Part shown: piece by piece, positions 45,787-54,123 of the stretch
How the letters are laid out: each line of letters starts with the position of its first letter
Position numbering within the stretch: the first letter of the stretch is position 1
Origin: Regnicoccus frigidus
Lineage (GTDB): Bacteria > Cyanobacteriota > Cyanobacteriia > PCC-6307 > Cyanobiaceae
Length of the DNA stretch: 64,000 bases
NCBI GenBank assembly: GCA_025194985.1
Contig: JAOANE010000054.1
Location: 231,826 to 295,825, forward strand
Direction of reading: 5' to 3'
Notes under the pieces: model-generated
Told to the model about the DNA's origin: nothing
The model's database searches: none
Seen by the model: the letters and a program-made list of their open reading frames with translations, nothing else
Position numbers and translations under genes: made by a program

Positions 45787-46764
45787 GTGGCGATGACCCT
45801 GCCCTCCAGCTTCAGCTCACCCCAACGCCCTGGGGTTCCTCCCCTGGAGGTGCTGCTGCTCAGGAACGGCATTGCCGAGTCGGTGCACCGGGTGCATGCG
45901 GTGGTCTGCGACCAGCGCGGGCGGGTATTAATGCGGGCGGGTGACCCCCAGCAGCTGAGCTTCGTGCGCTCGGCCCTTAAGCCCTTCCAGGCCCAGATGT
46001 TCGTGAGCAGCGGCGCCGCCGACCAGACCGGCAGCGGTGATCGGGGCCTGGCGATCGCCTGCTCCTCCCATACCGGCACCCCCGCCCAGGCCCGCGAAGC
46101 CTTCAAGATTCTCTGGAGTGCCGATCTGGAGGCTGAACGGCTGCAGTGCCCACAGCCCCGACCAGGCGCCAGCCCCCTGGAGCACAACTGCTCGGGAAAA
46201 CATGCCGCCTTTCTAGCCACCTGCCGGCGGATGAACTGGGCGCTGGAGTCTTACCTGCAGACCGACCACCCCCTGCAGCAGCAGTTGCTCAAGCAAGTGG
46301 GTGAGTTGCTGGGCCTGCCCGGGGCGGAGTTGGTCGCCGCTCGCGATGACTGTGGCGCCCCCACCCTGCAGATGCAGCTCGCCCAGATGGCTCTGCTGTT
46401 CGCCCACCTGGGGGCTTCCGAGCAGCCTGAGCTGGAGCGGCTGAGCCGGGCGATGCTGGCGCACCCTGAGCTTGTGGCGGGCGAAGGCCGCTTCGACACC
46501 GAGCTGATGCGCCGCAGCCACGGTCTTGTTGTCAGCAAGGGTGGCGCCGAGGGGATTCAGTGTCTGGCCCGGATGGGCGAGGGCCTGGGCCTGGCGATCA
46601 AGGTGGAAGACGGCGCCAGCCGGGCCAAACAGGCCGTGGCGCTGCATCTGCTCAAGCAACTTGACTGGCTCACCCCGCTCGCACTGGAAGAACTCGGCCA
46701 GCAGTTCCTATCGCCTGGCCTGGGTCTGGAGCTGGCGGTGCAAGGGGAGCTGCGCTTCGACTGA
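45787..46764 (+). CDS. L-asparaginase (asparaginase II / thermolabile type)
   Basis: 325 residues from GTG 45787; ATG 45793 gives two fewer. The sequence follows the PF06089 asparaginase family, not the AnsB type: VLLLRNGIAESVHRVHAVVCD, SFVRSALKPFQAQMFVSSGAAD, LAIACSSHTGTPAQ, PLEHNCSGKHAAFLATC and ARDDCGAPTLQMQLAQMALLFA. The SSH and SGKH motifs are conserved catalytic/metal-site elements. It hydrolyses asparagine to aspartate and ammonia in the cytosol. It sits 15 bases after CGLD27 and just before the initiator tRNA gene. Confidence 0.9.
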   Translation: MAMTLPSSFSSPQRPGVPPLEVLLLRNGIAESVHRVHAVVCDQRGRVLMRAGDPQQLSFVRSALKPFQAQMFVSSGAADQTGSGDRGLAIACSSHTGTPAQAREAFKILWSADLEAERLQCPQPRPGASPLEHNCSGKHAAFLATCRRMNWALESYLQTDHPLQQQLLKQVGELLGLPGAELVAARDDCGAPTLQMQLAQMALLFAHLGASEQPELERLSRAMLAHPELVAGEGRFDTELMRRSHGLVVSKGGAEGIQCLARMGEGLGLAIKVEDGASRAKQAVALHLLKQLDWLTPLALEELGQQFLSPGLGLELAVQGELRFD

Positions 46765-46780
46765 TAAGATTCCAGAGCGG

Positions 46781-46857
<77 letters not shown>

Positions 46858-46864
46858 CTTCAAA

Positions 46865-46899
46865 CCCCCAGATGCTGGTTCAGCATCTGGGGGTTTTTT
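46865..46899 (+). terminator. Rho-independent terminator after tRNA-fMet
   Basis: A perfect 13-base inverted repeat (cccccagatgctg / cagcatctggggg, 46865-46877 and 46881-46893) has a 3-base loop and is followed by six T residues. It lies eight bases after the tRNA. Confidence 0.95.
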
Positions 46900-46938
46900 G
46901 ATGCTGGGCGGCTGATGCTCAGCGTGATCGAGTTGGCA

Positions 46939-46990
46939 TGACTGGAAGGCTTGCCTAGATGGGCTGACTGGAATGCCTTTCTAGATGGCT
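46939..46990. repeat. Imperfect 26-base tandem repeat
   Basis: Two units, 46939-46964 and 46965-46990, match at 20 of 26 positions; both begin tgactggaa and both contain ctagatgg. A third partial copy (tgcctggaatggc) follows at 46991. No coding or known regulatory role is seen. Confidence 0.6.
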
Positions 46991-47325
46991 TGCCTGGAAT
47001 GGCACTTGGCCTCTTCGATCTCTGATTGGTGCTGGCGCCGCAGCAATCGGGTTGTCTTTGAGGGCAACGCAATAACCAGCGATTCATGGACTGAAGCTGA
47101 AAATCCCGAACCTGAGAATGATTTAAATTGGACTATTGATCCATCAGCGGCTTCGTTTCTGGCGGACGTTAAATCTTTGTTGTTGGCTTCGTGCTTGACA
47201 GCTGCTTGATTCTCGACGCCTTTTGATACTTAGCGCTGTTTGATTCTTGATGGCTGTTTTATTCTTGCTGGTTGTTTGCTAGTGGCTCAGTTGTTCTCTG
47301 CGTTGTTTCTCTGTTGTTGATCTCT

Positions 47326-47341
47326 GTGCGGCCGGCCGCAC
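47326..47341. promoter_or_regulatory. Perfect 16-base palindrome upstream of GMC gene
   Basis: gtgcggccggccgcac is fully symmetric and sits in the T-rich intergenic tract, about 120 bases before the GMC oxidoreductase. It could be an operator or a cruciform element, but in GC-rich DNA such palindromes also occur by chance. Confidence 0.3.
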
Positions 47342-47462
47342 CCCTGGCCTGCTCCAGGCGTCTGCCTTCGTTGCTGCCACTGGTTTAGCCTCTCGCCTCC
47401 GGCGACCTTGTCCCATCGCACCGACCTCCTCCTCCCCAGGCGAACTCGATGGATTCGATGCG

Positions 47463-49088
47463 GTGGTGGTGGGCTCCGGTGCCACCGGTGGGGTCGCGGC
47501 GATGGTGCTGGCGGAGGCGGGCCTACGGGTGCTGGTGCTCGAAGCCGGCCCCAATCTCAGCCCATCCCAGGCCTTCGGCAGTGAGCCGCTCAACAGCCTG
47601 CGCCGGCTCAGCAAGCTCAGCAGCGGTCGGCAACGGCTCCAGGCCCAGCACCCCGGCTACTGGAAAACCAACCCCGATCTCTACGTCGACGAGCTCCAGA
47701 ACCCCTACACCACCCCCGAAGCGAGGCCCTTTGTCTGGAGCCGTGGCCGGCAGGTGGGTGGCCGCAGCCTCACCTGGGGAGGGATCACCCTGCGGCTCTC
47801 CGACTACGAGTTCAAGGCGGCTGCCCGCGATGGGCACGGCCCCTGCTGGCCGATCGAAAACGATGACCTGGCGCCCTATTACGGCCGCCTGGAGCGGCTG
47901 CTGGGCGTGCATGGCCAGCGTGATGGCTTGCCCCAGCTTCCTGATGGGGAGTTTCTGCCGCCGCTGCCCTACACCCCGGCGGAGCGGCACCTGGGCCAGG
48001 CGATCGGCAAGGATCTCGGCCTCCCCCTGATCCATTCCCGTGGGTTCGCCCTTGGCAACCGCGGCGATGGGCAGCAGCCCTGGCCCTCCTCCAGCTCCCA
48101 GGCCGGTGCCCTGGGCCGGGCCCTCGCCACCGGCCGGGTGACCCTGCGCAGCAACGCGGTGGTGAGCCATGTCAGCTGTGATCGCCGCAGCGGCCGTGCC
48201 GATGGCGTGGTGTTCGTTGAACGGCTCAGCGGCCGCCGGCGGCGCGCCCCGGCGGCCCTGGTTGTGCTCTGCGCCTCCACCCTCGAATCGGTGCGGATCC
48301 TGCTGCACTCCGGCGCCGACCACCAGAGCGGTGGGGTGGAGGACCCCTCCGGCTGCCTGGGGCGCTACTTGATGGATCACATCTCCAGCTGCCGCTTTTT
48401 CGCGATCCCGGACCAGCCAGCCCCCCGCCAAGCCGCCGAACTCTCCGCTGCTGGCAGCGTTTTCATCCCCAACACCGTGAACCTCGGCGATGGGGGCGCG
48501 CTGCCGTTTCTGCGCGGCTATGGAATCTGGGCGGGGCTGCAACGCTTCGACCCGCCCGGGCCGCTGAAACGGCGCCGCAGCGAAGCGGTGGGCTTCCTCA
48601 GCGGTCTTGGCGAGGTGCTCCCCGAAGCTCACAACCGCCTCACGTTGAACACCGATCAGGTGGATGCCTGGGGGCTGCCCACCGCCCACATCGACTGCCA
48701 CTGGGGCGAAAACGAACGGCGGCTGGTGGCCCACATGCAGCAGCGGATGGGGGAGGTGGTGACAGCCGCGGGGGGGCAGTTCCGACCCCTTGAAGACCTT
48801 TTCTTGATCCCCCTGGCCGAGCCGCTGCTGCGCCGCAACCTGGCCGTGTCCAGCGAGGCGCTTCCACCCGGCTACTACATCCATGAACTGGGCGGTGCCC
48901 GCATGGCGGAGCGGCCGGAGGACGGGGTGCTCGACCCCTGGAACCGCTGCTGGCGGGCCCCCAACCTGCTGCTCACCGATGGGGCCTGCTGGCCCAGTTC
49001 GGGTTGGCAGAGCCCCACCCTCACGGAGATGGCGATCACCTGGAGAGCCTGTGAACGGGCGGCTCACGATCTTGTGCGCGGCTCCTGA
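47463..49088 (+). CDS. GMC-family FAD oxidoreductase
   Basis: 541 residues from GTG 47463. The FAD motif VVVGSGATGGVAAMVLAEAG starts at residue 1-2, so the real start may lie upstream; in-frame codons GAT-GGA-TTC-GAT-GCG precede it (DGFDA), but no ATG, GTG or TTG is found for more than 100 bases. Other GMC hallmarks are RGRQVGGRSLTWGGITLR and the C-terminal ELGGARMAERPEDGVLDPWNRCW, followed by LLTDGACWPSSGWQSPTLTEMAI. The catalytic His pair region is thus complete. The family oxidises alcohols, sugars or sterols; the substrate is unknown. A terminator follows 99 bases later. Confidence 0.88.
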   Translation: MVVGSGATGGVAAMVLAEAGLRVLVLEAGPNLSPSQAFGSEPLNSLRRLSKLSSGRQRLQAQHPGYWKTNPDLYVDELQNPYTTPEARPFVWSRGRQVGGRSLTWGGITLRLSDYEFKAAARDGHGPCWPIENDDLAPYYGRLERLLGVHGQRDGLPQLPDGEFLPPLPYTPAERHLGQAIGKDLGLPLIHSRGFALGNRGDGQQPWPSSSSQAGALGRALATGRVTLRSNAVVSHVSCDRRSGRADGVVFVERLSGRRRRAPAALVVLCASTLESVRILLHSGADHQSGGVEDPSGCLGRYLMDHISSCRFFAIPDQPAPRQAAELSAAGSVFIPNTVNLGDGGALPFLRGYGIWAGLQRFDPPGPLKRRRSEAVGFLSGLGEVLPEAHNRLTLNTDQVDAWGLPTAHIDCHWGENERRLVAHMQQRMGEVVTAAGGQFRPLEDLFLIPLAEPLLRRNLAVSSEALPPGYYIHELGGARMAERPEDGVLDPWNRCWRAPNLLLTDGACWPSSGWQSPTLTEMAITWRACERAAHDLVRGS

Positions 49089-49186
49089 CGGGAGCGGGCG
49101 ACTGGTGTCAACGACCACAATGCCTCTAAGGAGCCAGCCGCACAATCTGGGGGCGACCTTTCACAGGGTCGGGCAAGGGAGAAACC

Positions 49187-49218
49187 AAAGCGGAATCAAT
49201 CATGATTCCGCTTTTTTT
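49187..49218 (+). terminator. Rho-independent terminator after GMC gene
   Basis: A perfect 10-base stem (agcggaatca at 49189-49198 with tgattccgct at 49203-49212) has a 4-base loop and continues into a T run to 49218. A-rich bases before the stem could also serve the minus strand, where the DUF2811 gene ends 8 bases away. Confidence 0.88.
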
Positions 49219-49225
49219 GTGCCCC

Positions 49226-49477
49226 TCAGCTGGCTTCCTGGCGCAGGAACAGACCGTTGAGGTAGTGCTGGGTGACGTTGCGGTCTGTGCAGCCGTTCTG
49301 AAACAGGAAGCAGGCCAGAGCGGAGCTGACCAGCCGGTATTGGTCCCAGTGGGGGTGCCTGCGAATGAACTCCCGCATCCCATCGAAGAGCACCTCGGGA
49401 ATTTCGGCCTCGAGGGAGACCAGCTCGTTGCCTGTGATGTCGTCGTGCCGATGGCCCTGATCTGAACCGTTGCCCAA
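49226..49477 (-). CDS. DUF2811 family protein
   Basis: 83 residues from TTG 49477. The core NELVSLEAEIPEVLFDGMREFIRRHPHWDQYRLVSSALACFLFQNG-CTDRNV is the small cyanobacterial DUF2811 family. It has helices only and no membrane segment, and may bind nucleic acid or a partner protein; the role is unknown. The first about 17 residues (His/Asp-rich) are weakly supported, and a later start is possible. It is convergent with the GMC gene across the terminator. Confidence 0.75.
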   Translation of the reverse strand: MGNGSDQGHRHDDITGNELVSLEAEIPEVLFDGMREFIRRHPHWDQYRLVSSALACFLFQNGCTDRNVTQHYLNGLFLRQEAS

Positions 49478-49792
49478 CTGCCAGTCCTGCGTCGTTCGTG
49501 CCTAGCAAGCCACAGACCATGGCCTGGCGTCAAAGCGACCAATCCCAGCCAAACCCACCGGGCGTTGGGATGAGACAGCCAACTGCTCGCTCGTTTTTTG
49601 GCTGTCCCTGCCGCCGGCGTCGATTGGAAAAAGCGATGGCACGCTGCTGTCAAGTTCCTGGGGATGAATTCATCACAATCCCCAGATGTCTCGCTATCAA
49701 GCCGGTTCCCGCCGCTCAACCTGTGGAAAAACCATGCTTTCGCTGGGGAAAACCTGCTTCGGCTGGGGAAATCGTTGATTGATCAGCAGAAC
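49478..49792. other. Intergenic region, no gene recognised
   Basis: About 315 bases between divergent DUF2811 and the cbiX 3' end. A 9-base inverted repeat (gacagccaa at 49574-49582 with ttggctgtc at 49598-49606) encloses 15 bases that include a T run. Open frames here have no family-like sequence. The promoter of the DUF2811 gene should lie in the first part. Confidence 0.5.
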
Positions 49793-50929
49793 CTATCGGT
49801 TGCTTGTCTCCTGGGACTCGCCTGGAGTCGAGACGGCTGAGCCTCTGGAGCCAAGGCTGCGTGGGCCCAGCGGATGGTCAGCCTGGGGGTAGGGAGCGTG
49901 GCCATGGTCATGGCTGTGGTCAGGACCGTGGCCGTGGCTGTGGGCCTGATGCCCCAGGGGGATCGGCACGCCGTCGGGCTGGCAGGCCCCGGTGCATTCG
50001 CGCTCGCAGAGGGTGCAGCCTTCGATCAGCCCCTCCACGTGGTGGTGGTGGCTGCGCTGGGGCGCTCCCACCTCGGTCTCGAAGCCCAGCACCTCAGCGC
50101 GGTACTTGCAGAGCGAACAGTTCATCTGCGTGTCGCCCCGCACCACCTCCTCCACCCGTTCCTGGAAGGTGTCTATCACCAGGGGGTGATCGCCGAGGTA
50201 GGAGGCCGCAAGGAAGGTGATGTCTGGATGGTCGGCCGCCACCCGCTCGGTGTGGTGGCGGATGCGGCTGACCAGCACGCCGGAGAACAGGAAATAGGGG
50301 AACACCACCACCCGCTTGAAGCCCAGCTTCACGGCATGGCGCAGACCCGGTTCCACCAGCGGGAAAGTGACCCCCGAATACAGCGTTTCCCCCCAGCCGA
50401 AGCCCATGCCTTCTACCAGCATCCGGGTCACCTTGCTGACGTTCGAGTTGGCATCCGGGTCCGAAGAGCCCCGCCCCACCACCACCAGCAGGGTGTCGTG
50501 CAAAGACGGGAGCGTCTGAGCGGCGGGCACGAGGGCGTCACGGATCCTGGCGGCGGCCGCCTGGATCATTTTGAGATCGATGCCCAGTTCGCGGCCATAG
50601 TCGATGCGCAGGCCGGTTTCAGCCGTGTAGGTGTTGAGAACGGAGGGGATGTCGTTCTTGGCGTGGCCGGCGGCGAACAGCATCCCGGGCACCGCCAGCA
50701 CCTGGTCCACGCCTTGCTGGCGCAGGCTTTCGAGGCCGTCGCGCAGGATCGGCCGGGCGAATTCCAGGTAGCCGTATTCCACCGGTACCTGGGGCAGGCG
50801 CTGGCGCAGCCCGGTGGCCAGCCGGGCGAACTCATCGACAGCGAGTCGGTTGCGGCTGCCGTGGCCACAGATCAGCACACCGATCCTGGAGCCAGATCCT
50901 GCGGAGGAGAGAAGCGAAGAAGAAACCAT
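49793..50929 (-). CDS. cbiX: Sirohydrochlorin chelatase CbiX (long form) with metal-rich tail
   Basis: 378 residues from ATG 50929; ATG 50947 or 50977 would add 6 or 16. Two CbiX-type halves are present: the first begins IGVLICGHGSRNRLAVDEFARL with the catalytic His, then GMLFAAGHAKNDIPSVL, and the second begins LLVVVGRGSSDPDANSNVSK. The C-terminal third has MNCSLCKYRAEV and CTLCERECTGACQPDG (a likely Fe-S or metal site), a HHHH run, and a His-rich tail (HQAHSHGHGPDHSHDHGHAP) that can store metal. The enzyme inserts cobalt into sirohydrochlorin early in corrinoid synthesis. It begins at or within 50 bases of the HD-gene stop on the same strand. Confidence 0.93.
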   Translation of the reverse strand: MVSSSLLSSAGSGSRIGVLICGHGSRNRLAVDEFARLATGLRQRLPQVPVEYGYLEFARPILRDGLESLRQQGVDQVLAVPGMLFAAGHAKNDIPSVLNTYTAETGLRIDYGRELGIDLKMIQAAAARIRDALVPAAQTLPSLHDTLLVVVGRGSSDPDANSNVSKVTRMLVEGMGFGWGETLYSGVTFPLVEPGLRHAVKLGFKRVVVFPYFLFSGVLVSRIRHHTERVAADHPDITFLAASYLGDHPLVIDTFQERVEEVVRGDTQMNCSLCKYRAEVLGFETEVGAPQRSHHHHVEGLIEGCTLCERECTGACQPDGVPIPLGHQAHSHGHGPDHSHDHGHAPYPQADHPLGPRSLGSRGSAVSTPGESQETSNR

Positions 50930-50977
50930 GGGCGGATCTGCCTGCATGGACCCTATCGCCACGGGGTTGGGCACCAT

Positions 50978-53065
50978 TCAGGCGCTGTAGGCCTTGCGGG
51001 CCGGAATCGGGTAGGGAATGCGTCGGTGACGCATCCGCTTCCAGACCCGCACGAAGGCACGGATCACCAGTTCGAGTTCGCCGCGGCTCAGTCCGCTGTC
51101 CTTGAGCTGGCCGTCTAAGCGCCGGGCATCGATCAGCCGGCGCACCATCGCACTCGCTTCTTGCTCTGAGGTGTTTGGGGGTAACGAGCGCAAGGCGGCC
51201 TCACAGCCATCGGCCAGCATCAGGATCGCCGTTTCTCGGCGTTGGGGGGTGGGTCCCACATAGCGGTAGTTCGCTTCGGGCACCGACGGGTCTCGCTCCC
51301 GGGCCTGGTGGAAGAAGTACCCCATGCGCAGGGTTCCTTGATGCTCCGGGATGAAATCAGCCAGCGGCCTGGGCAGGCGGTGCTTGCGAGCCAGTTTCAG
51401 CCCCTCATCCACGTGGGCCTGCAGAACGGCGGCGCTGCCGGCGGGGTCATCGAGCAGGTCATGGGGGTTGGGCCCCTCCGACTGATTCTCGATGAACCAT
51501 TGCGGCGCATGCAGTTTGCCAACGTCGTGATACAGGGAGCCGGTGCGGATCAGGTCCACGTCGCAATGGATGGCGCGAGCTCCTTCCTCGGCCAGCCCGC
51601 AGATCATCAAGGTGTGCTCAAACGTTCCGGGCGCCTCGACCTGCAGCCGCCGCAGCAGCGGCCGCTGCAGGTCGGCGAGTTCCATCAAGCGGGCTCGGGT
51701 GAGCAGGCCAAAGAAGCTCTCCACCAAAGGGCCGAGCAGCAGGCCGCCCATCAGCAGGCCGCCCATCAGCAAAGCCTCCCCGCCCAATTCGCTGCCGCTG
51801 GGCAGCAGTCGGGTGCGGCCATGCCAGAGCGCCACGATCTGGAGCATGAGCCACTGCAGGGCGAGGGCGCCACTGGGCAGCAGGATCGCCAGCTGAACCA
51901 GCTGGGCCCGACTGCGCTGTCGCCCCGCCAGGACCGCCGCGACCGCCGCGACCACCGCCGCGACGATCAGGCGGACCTCGCTGTAGTCGTCGAGCGGTTG
52001 GGGCCACAACAAGCTGGCCGAGGCCAGCCAGGCCAGGCCTGTGGTTGTCCCCAGCGCCTGGGCGAGCAGCAAGGTGGGCGGCACCAGCAGGGCCAGGGGG
52101 CTGGCGGTGTTGCCGAGCCAGAGCTTGAAGCCCTGAACCACCAGAAGCATGCCAAGCACCAGCAGGGCGTGGCGAGGCTCGAGATTGCTGCGCCAGCGAC
52201 GGATGATCAGGACCGTCACCAGGCAGGCGGCCAAGGCTTCGAGGAAATGGACCACCCAGGCCCTCAACAAGGGCCTGCGATCCACCATACCGAAGTAATC
52301 GAGCACGTCGTAGGCCTGGGGGCTGATCGGCTCCCCCTGCTGGGTGATCAGGTCCCCCTGCTTCACCCTGATGCGCGGAATCCCTTCTTGGTTGAGCAGC
52401 TCTTCGATCAAGCGCTGGCTGAGTCCGGCATCGTTGCGCAGGTTGGTGCGTCCCTGCAGATTGACCGCCAGCAGGCGGCTGCCCAGGGTTTTGGCCGTCT
52501 CCGGCAATGGGGCCAGCTGCAGGCTGGCGGCCTGCTCCAGTTGCTGTTTCGCCACGCTTCCCACCACCCCCTGGCTGAGCATGCGCTGCTGGGCCTGGCG
52601 CAAGGCCTGATTCCAGGCCGCGCGTTGCTCTGGGTTCTGGGCCATCAGCCAGTCCTGCTCAGGCGGCGCCAGCTCCAGCGGGGCCACCCGGTCCTGGGGG
52701 CCTGCGGCCACCTGGGCCAGTTCCTGGAGCTGGCGCTCCAGGCGTTGCTGCAGTTCGACGTTGGCCTGGCGATCCACAACCTGCACGTTGGTGCGGGTTC
52801 CCAGCTGGGAGCGGCGTCGTTCCAGGGCGTCCGTGTCGACCACGGTGGCTTCCCGCGGTGCCACAGCACTGAACGGGGCCGGGATGCCCGGCCGCAGAAT
52901 CGGCTCCACCAGCCAGGGCCAGCTCGAGACCAGGGCCACCAGGGCGCAGACCAGCAGCACAGCCAGCCAATCCCTGATCTTCCAGCAATACAAGGCCTGA
53001 CGCGGCGATTCCCGCCGCAGCCATTGGCGCCAGGTTCGTTTGGCGCGAGCCAGGTGCAGCACCAT
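50978..53065 (-). CDS. 7TM-HD family phosphohydrolase (PgpH/YqfF-like)
   Basis: 695 residues from ATG 53065; a TTG-type or GTG start a little upstream is possible. An N-terminal helix (WLAVLLVCALVALVSSWPWL) is followed by an extracytoplasmic domain of about 240 residues rich in Gln. Seven membrane helices come next (about 320-505), then a cytosolic HD domain with GTFEHTLMICGLAEEGARA, GSLYHDVGKLHAPQW and HVDEGLKLARKH, carrying the metal-binding His/Asp residues. In other bacteria this family degrades cyclic di-AMP. It is divergent from folD and followed immediately by cbiX. Confidence 0.9.
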   Translation of the reverse strand: MVLHLARAKRTWRQWLRRESPRQALYCWKIRDWLAVLLVCALVALVSSWPWLVEPILRPGIPAPFSAVAPREATVVDTDALERRRSQLGTRTNVQVVDRQANVELQQRLERQLQELAQVAAGPQDRVAPLELAPPEQDWLMAQNPEQRAAWNQALRQAQQRMLSQGVVGSVAKQQLEQAASLQLAPLPETAKTLGSRLLAVNLQGRTNLRNDAGLSQRLIEELLNQEGIPRIRVKQGDLITQQGEPISPQAYDVLDYFGMVDRRPLLRAWVVHFLEALAACLVTVLIIRRWRSNLEPRHALLVLGMLLVVQGFKLWLGNTASPLALLVPPTLLLAQALGTTTGLAWLASASLLWPQPLDDYSEVRLIVAAVVAAVAAVLAGRQRSRAQLVQLAILLPSGALALQWLMLQIVALWHGRTRLLPSGSELGGEALLMGGLLMGGLLLGPLVESFFGLLTRARLMELADLQRPLLRRLQVEAPGTFEHTLMICGLAEEGARAIHCDVDLIRTGSLYHDVGKLHAPQWFIENQSEGPNPHDLLDDPAGSAAVLQAHVDEGLKLARKHRLPRPLADFIPEHQGTLRMGYFFHQARERDPSVPEANYRYVGPTPQRRETAILMLADGCEAALRSLPPNTSEQEASAMVRRLIDARRLDGQLKDSGLSRGELELVIRAFVRVWKRMRHRRIPYPIPARKAYSA

Positions 53066-53147
53066 CTCCGCCGCCGGTCCACCAACGCTAGCGAGGCGTG
53101 CCGCGGCGGCCGGGTTGTCATGCTGGTACAACCTGAGCACGCCGGCG

Positions 53148-54071
53148 ATGGCTCTGTCCCTCGATGGTCGTCAACTGGCGGCGGAGCTGGAACAGCGCCT
53201 CAGCGCGCTGATCGCCGCCAATCTCCAGAAGGCCGGTCGCCCGCCCGGACTGGCGGTGTTGAGGGTCGGCGAAGACCCCGCCAGCGGGGTTTACGTGGCC
53301 AACAAGGAAAAGGCTTGTCTGCGGGTGGGAATTCGCAACCTCGGCGCCCATCTGCCCGTGGACACCACGCCCGATCAGGTGCTGGCCGTGATCCGACGAT
53401 TGAACGAGGATCCAGAGGTGGACGGCATCCTGCTGCAGCTTCCCCTTCCCCCCGGCCTGCCCGAGGCGAGCTTGCTGGCGGCGATTGATCCGGAGAAGGA
53501 CGCCGATGGGCTCCACAGTCTCAACCTCGGTCGTTTGCTCAAGGGGGAGCCCGGTCCTCGCAGTTGCACCCCAGCCGGGGTGATGGCCCTGCTGCGGCGC
53601 GCCGGCATCGCTTTAGAAGGCGCCAGGGCTGTTGTGGTCGGCCGCAGCATCCTGGTGGGCAAGCCGATGGCCCTGATGCTCCAGGCTGCCAATGCCACGG
53701 TGACCGTGGCCCATTCCCGCAGCCGAGATCTGGCCGCACTCACGCGCGAGGCCGAGGTGTTGGTGGTGGCCGCCGGACAGCCGTTGCTGGTGGGTGCTGA
53801 GCACGTCAGAGCCGGGGCCGCGGTAGTGGATGTCGGCATCCACCGCCTGGCTCCAGACCCAGCGGCCGGCCCGGCGGCCCGCGGGCGGCTTTGCGGTGAC
53901 GTGCGCTTTGCGGAGGTGGAGCCGATCGCCGCGGCGATCACGCCAGTGCCCGGTGGTGTCGGCCCGATGACGGTGACGATGTTGCTGCTCAATACGGTGA
54001 CCAGTTGGTGGAAGCGCAGCTCAGCGGCGCAGCCGGGAGTTGACAATCCGTTGGCGGATCTTCTTGTTTGA
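53148..54071 (+). CDS. folD: Bifunctional methylenetetrahydrofolate dehydrogenase/cyclohydrolase
   Basis: 307 residues from ATG 53148 (MALSLDGRQLAAELEQRL). Conserved catalytic segments are VGEDPASGVYVANKEKAC (Tyr/Lys), DGILLQLPLPPGL and DADGLHSLNLGRLL. The NADP-binding region is VVVGRSILVGKPMALML. The C-terminus ends with PVPGGVGPMTVTMLLLNTV, as expected. It makes 10-formyl-THF for purine and fMet-tRNA synthesis. The frame extends upstream of 53148 but without similarity. The GGPP synthase gene follows after 52 bases. Confidence 0.96.
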   Translation: MALSLDGRQLAAELEQRLSALIAANLQKAGRPPGLAVLRVGEDPASGVYVANKEKACLRVGIRNLGAHLPVDTTPDQVLAVIRRLNEDPEVDGILLQLPLPPGLPEASLLAAIDPEKDADGLHSLNLGRLLKGEPGPRSCTPAGVMALLRRAGIALEGARAVVVGRSILVGKPMALMLQAANATVTVAHSRSRDLAALTREAEVLVVAAGQPLLVGAEHVRAGAAVVDVGIHRLAPDPAAGPAARGRLCGDVRFAEVEPIAAAITPVPGGVGPMTVTMLLLNTVTSWWKRSSAAQPGVDNPLADLLV

Positions 54072-54123
54072 GTGCCATGCCGTGCGATGGCCTGAGAGAA
54101 TCCCGGCCAACGCGCTGGTACCG

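Larger units (their letters stand above)
46900..47440. other. Intergenic region with atypical composition
   Basis: About 540 bases between the tRNA terminator and the GMC gene hold no credible gene. The start has a 26-base tandem repeat, the middle (about 47040-47190) is rich in A/T compared with the surroundings, and 47200-47320 is T-rich with repeated ttgattcttga-like runs. A 74-residue frame at 46985-47209 shows no recognisable family. The position next to a tRNA is consistent with old integration and decay, but no integrase or att duplication is visible. Confidence 0.6.

Noticed and set aside
46985..47209. 74-residue frame in the atypical intergenic region
   Set aside because: No family-like sequence or ribosome-binding site; composition changes within the frame. 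Kept only as part of the intergenic description.
47326..47341. Palindrome as a proven operator
   Set aside because: One symmetric GC-rich 16-mer without a second copy or a known regulator is not enough; it is listed with low confidence only.
49498..49782. 94-residue frame between DUF2811 and cbiX
   Set aside because: Rich in Pro, Arg and Cys without secondary-structure pattern; two overlapping frames look equally weak.
51242..53488. Very long open frame antisense to the 7TM-HD gene
   Set aside because: Translation is Gln/Gly/His-rich low-complexity sequence, and the opposite strand encodes a complete recognisable protein.
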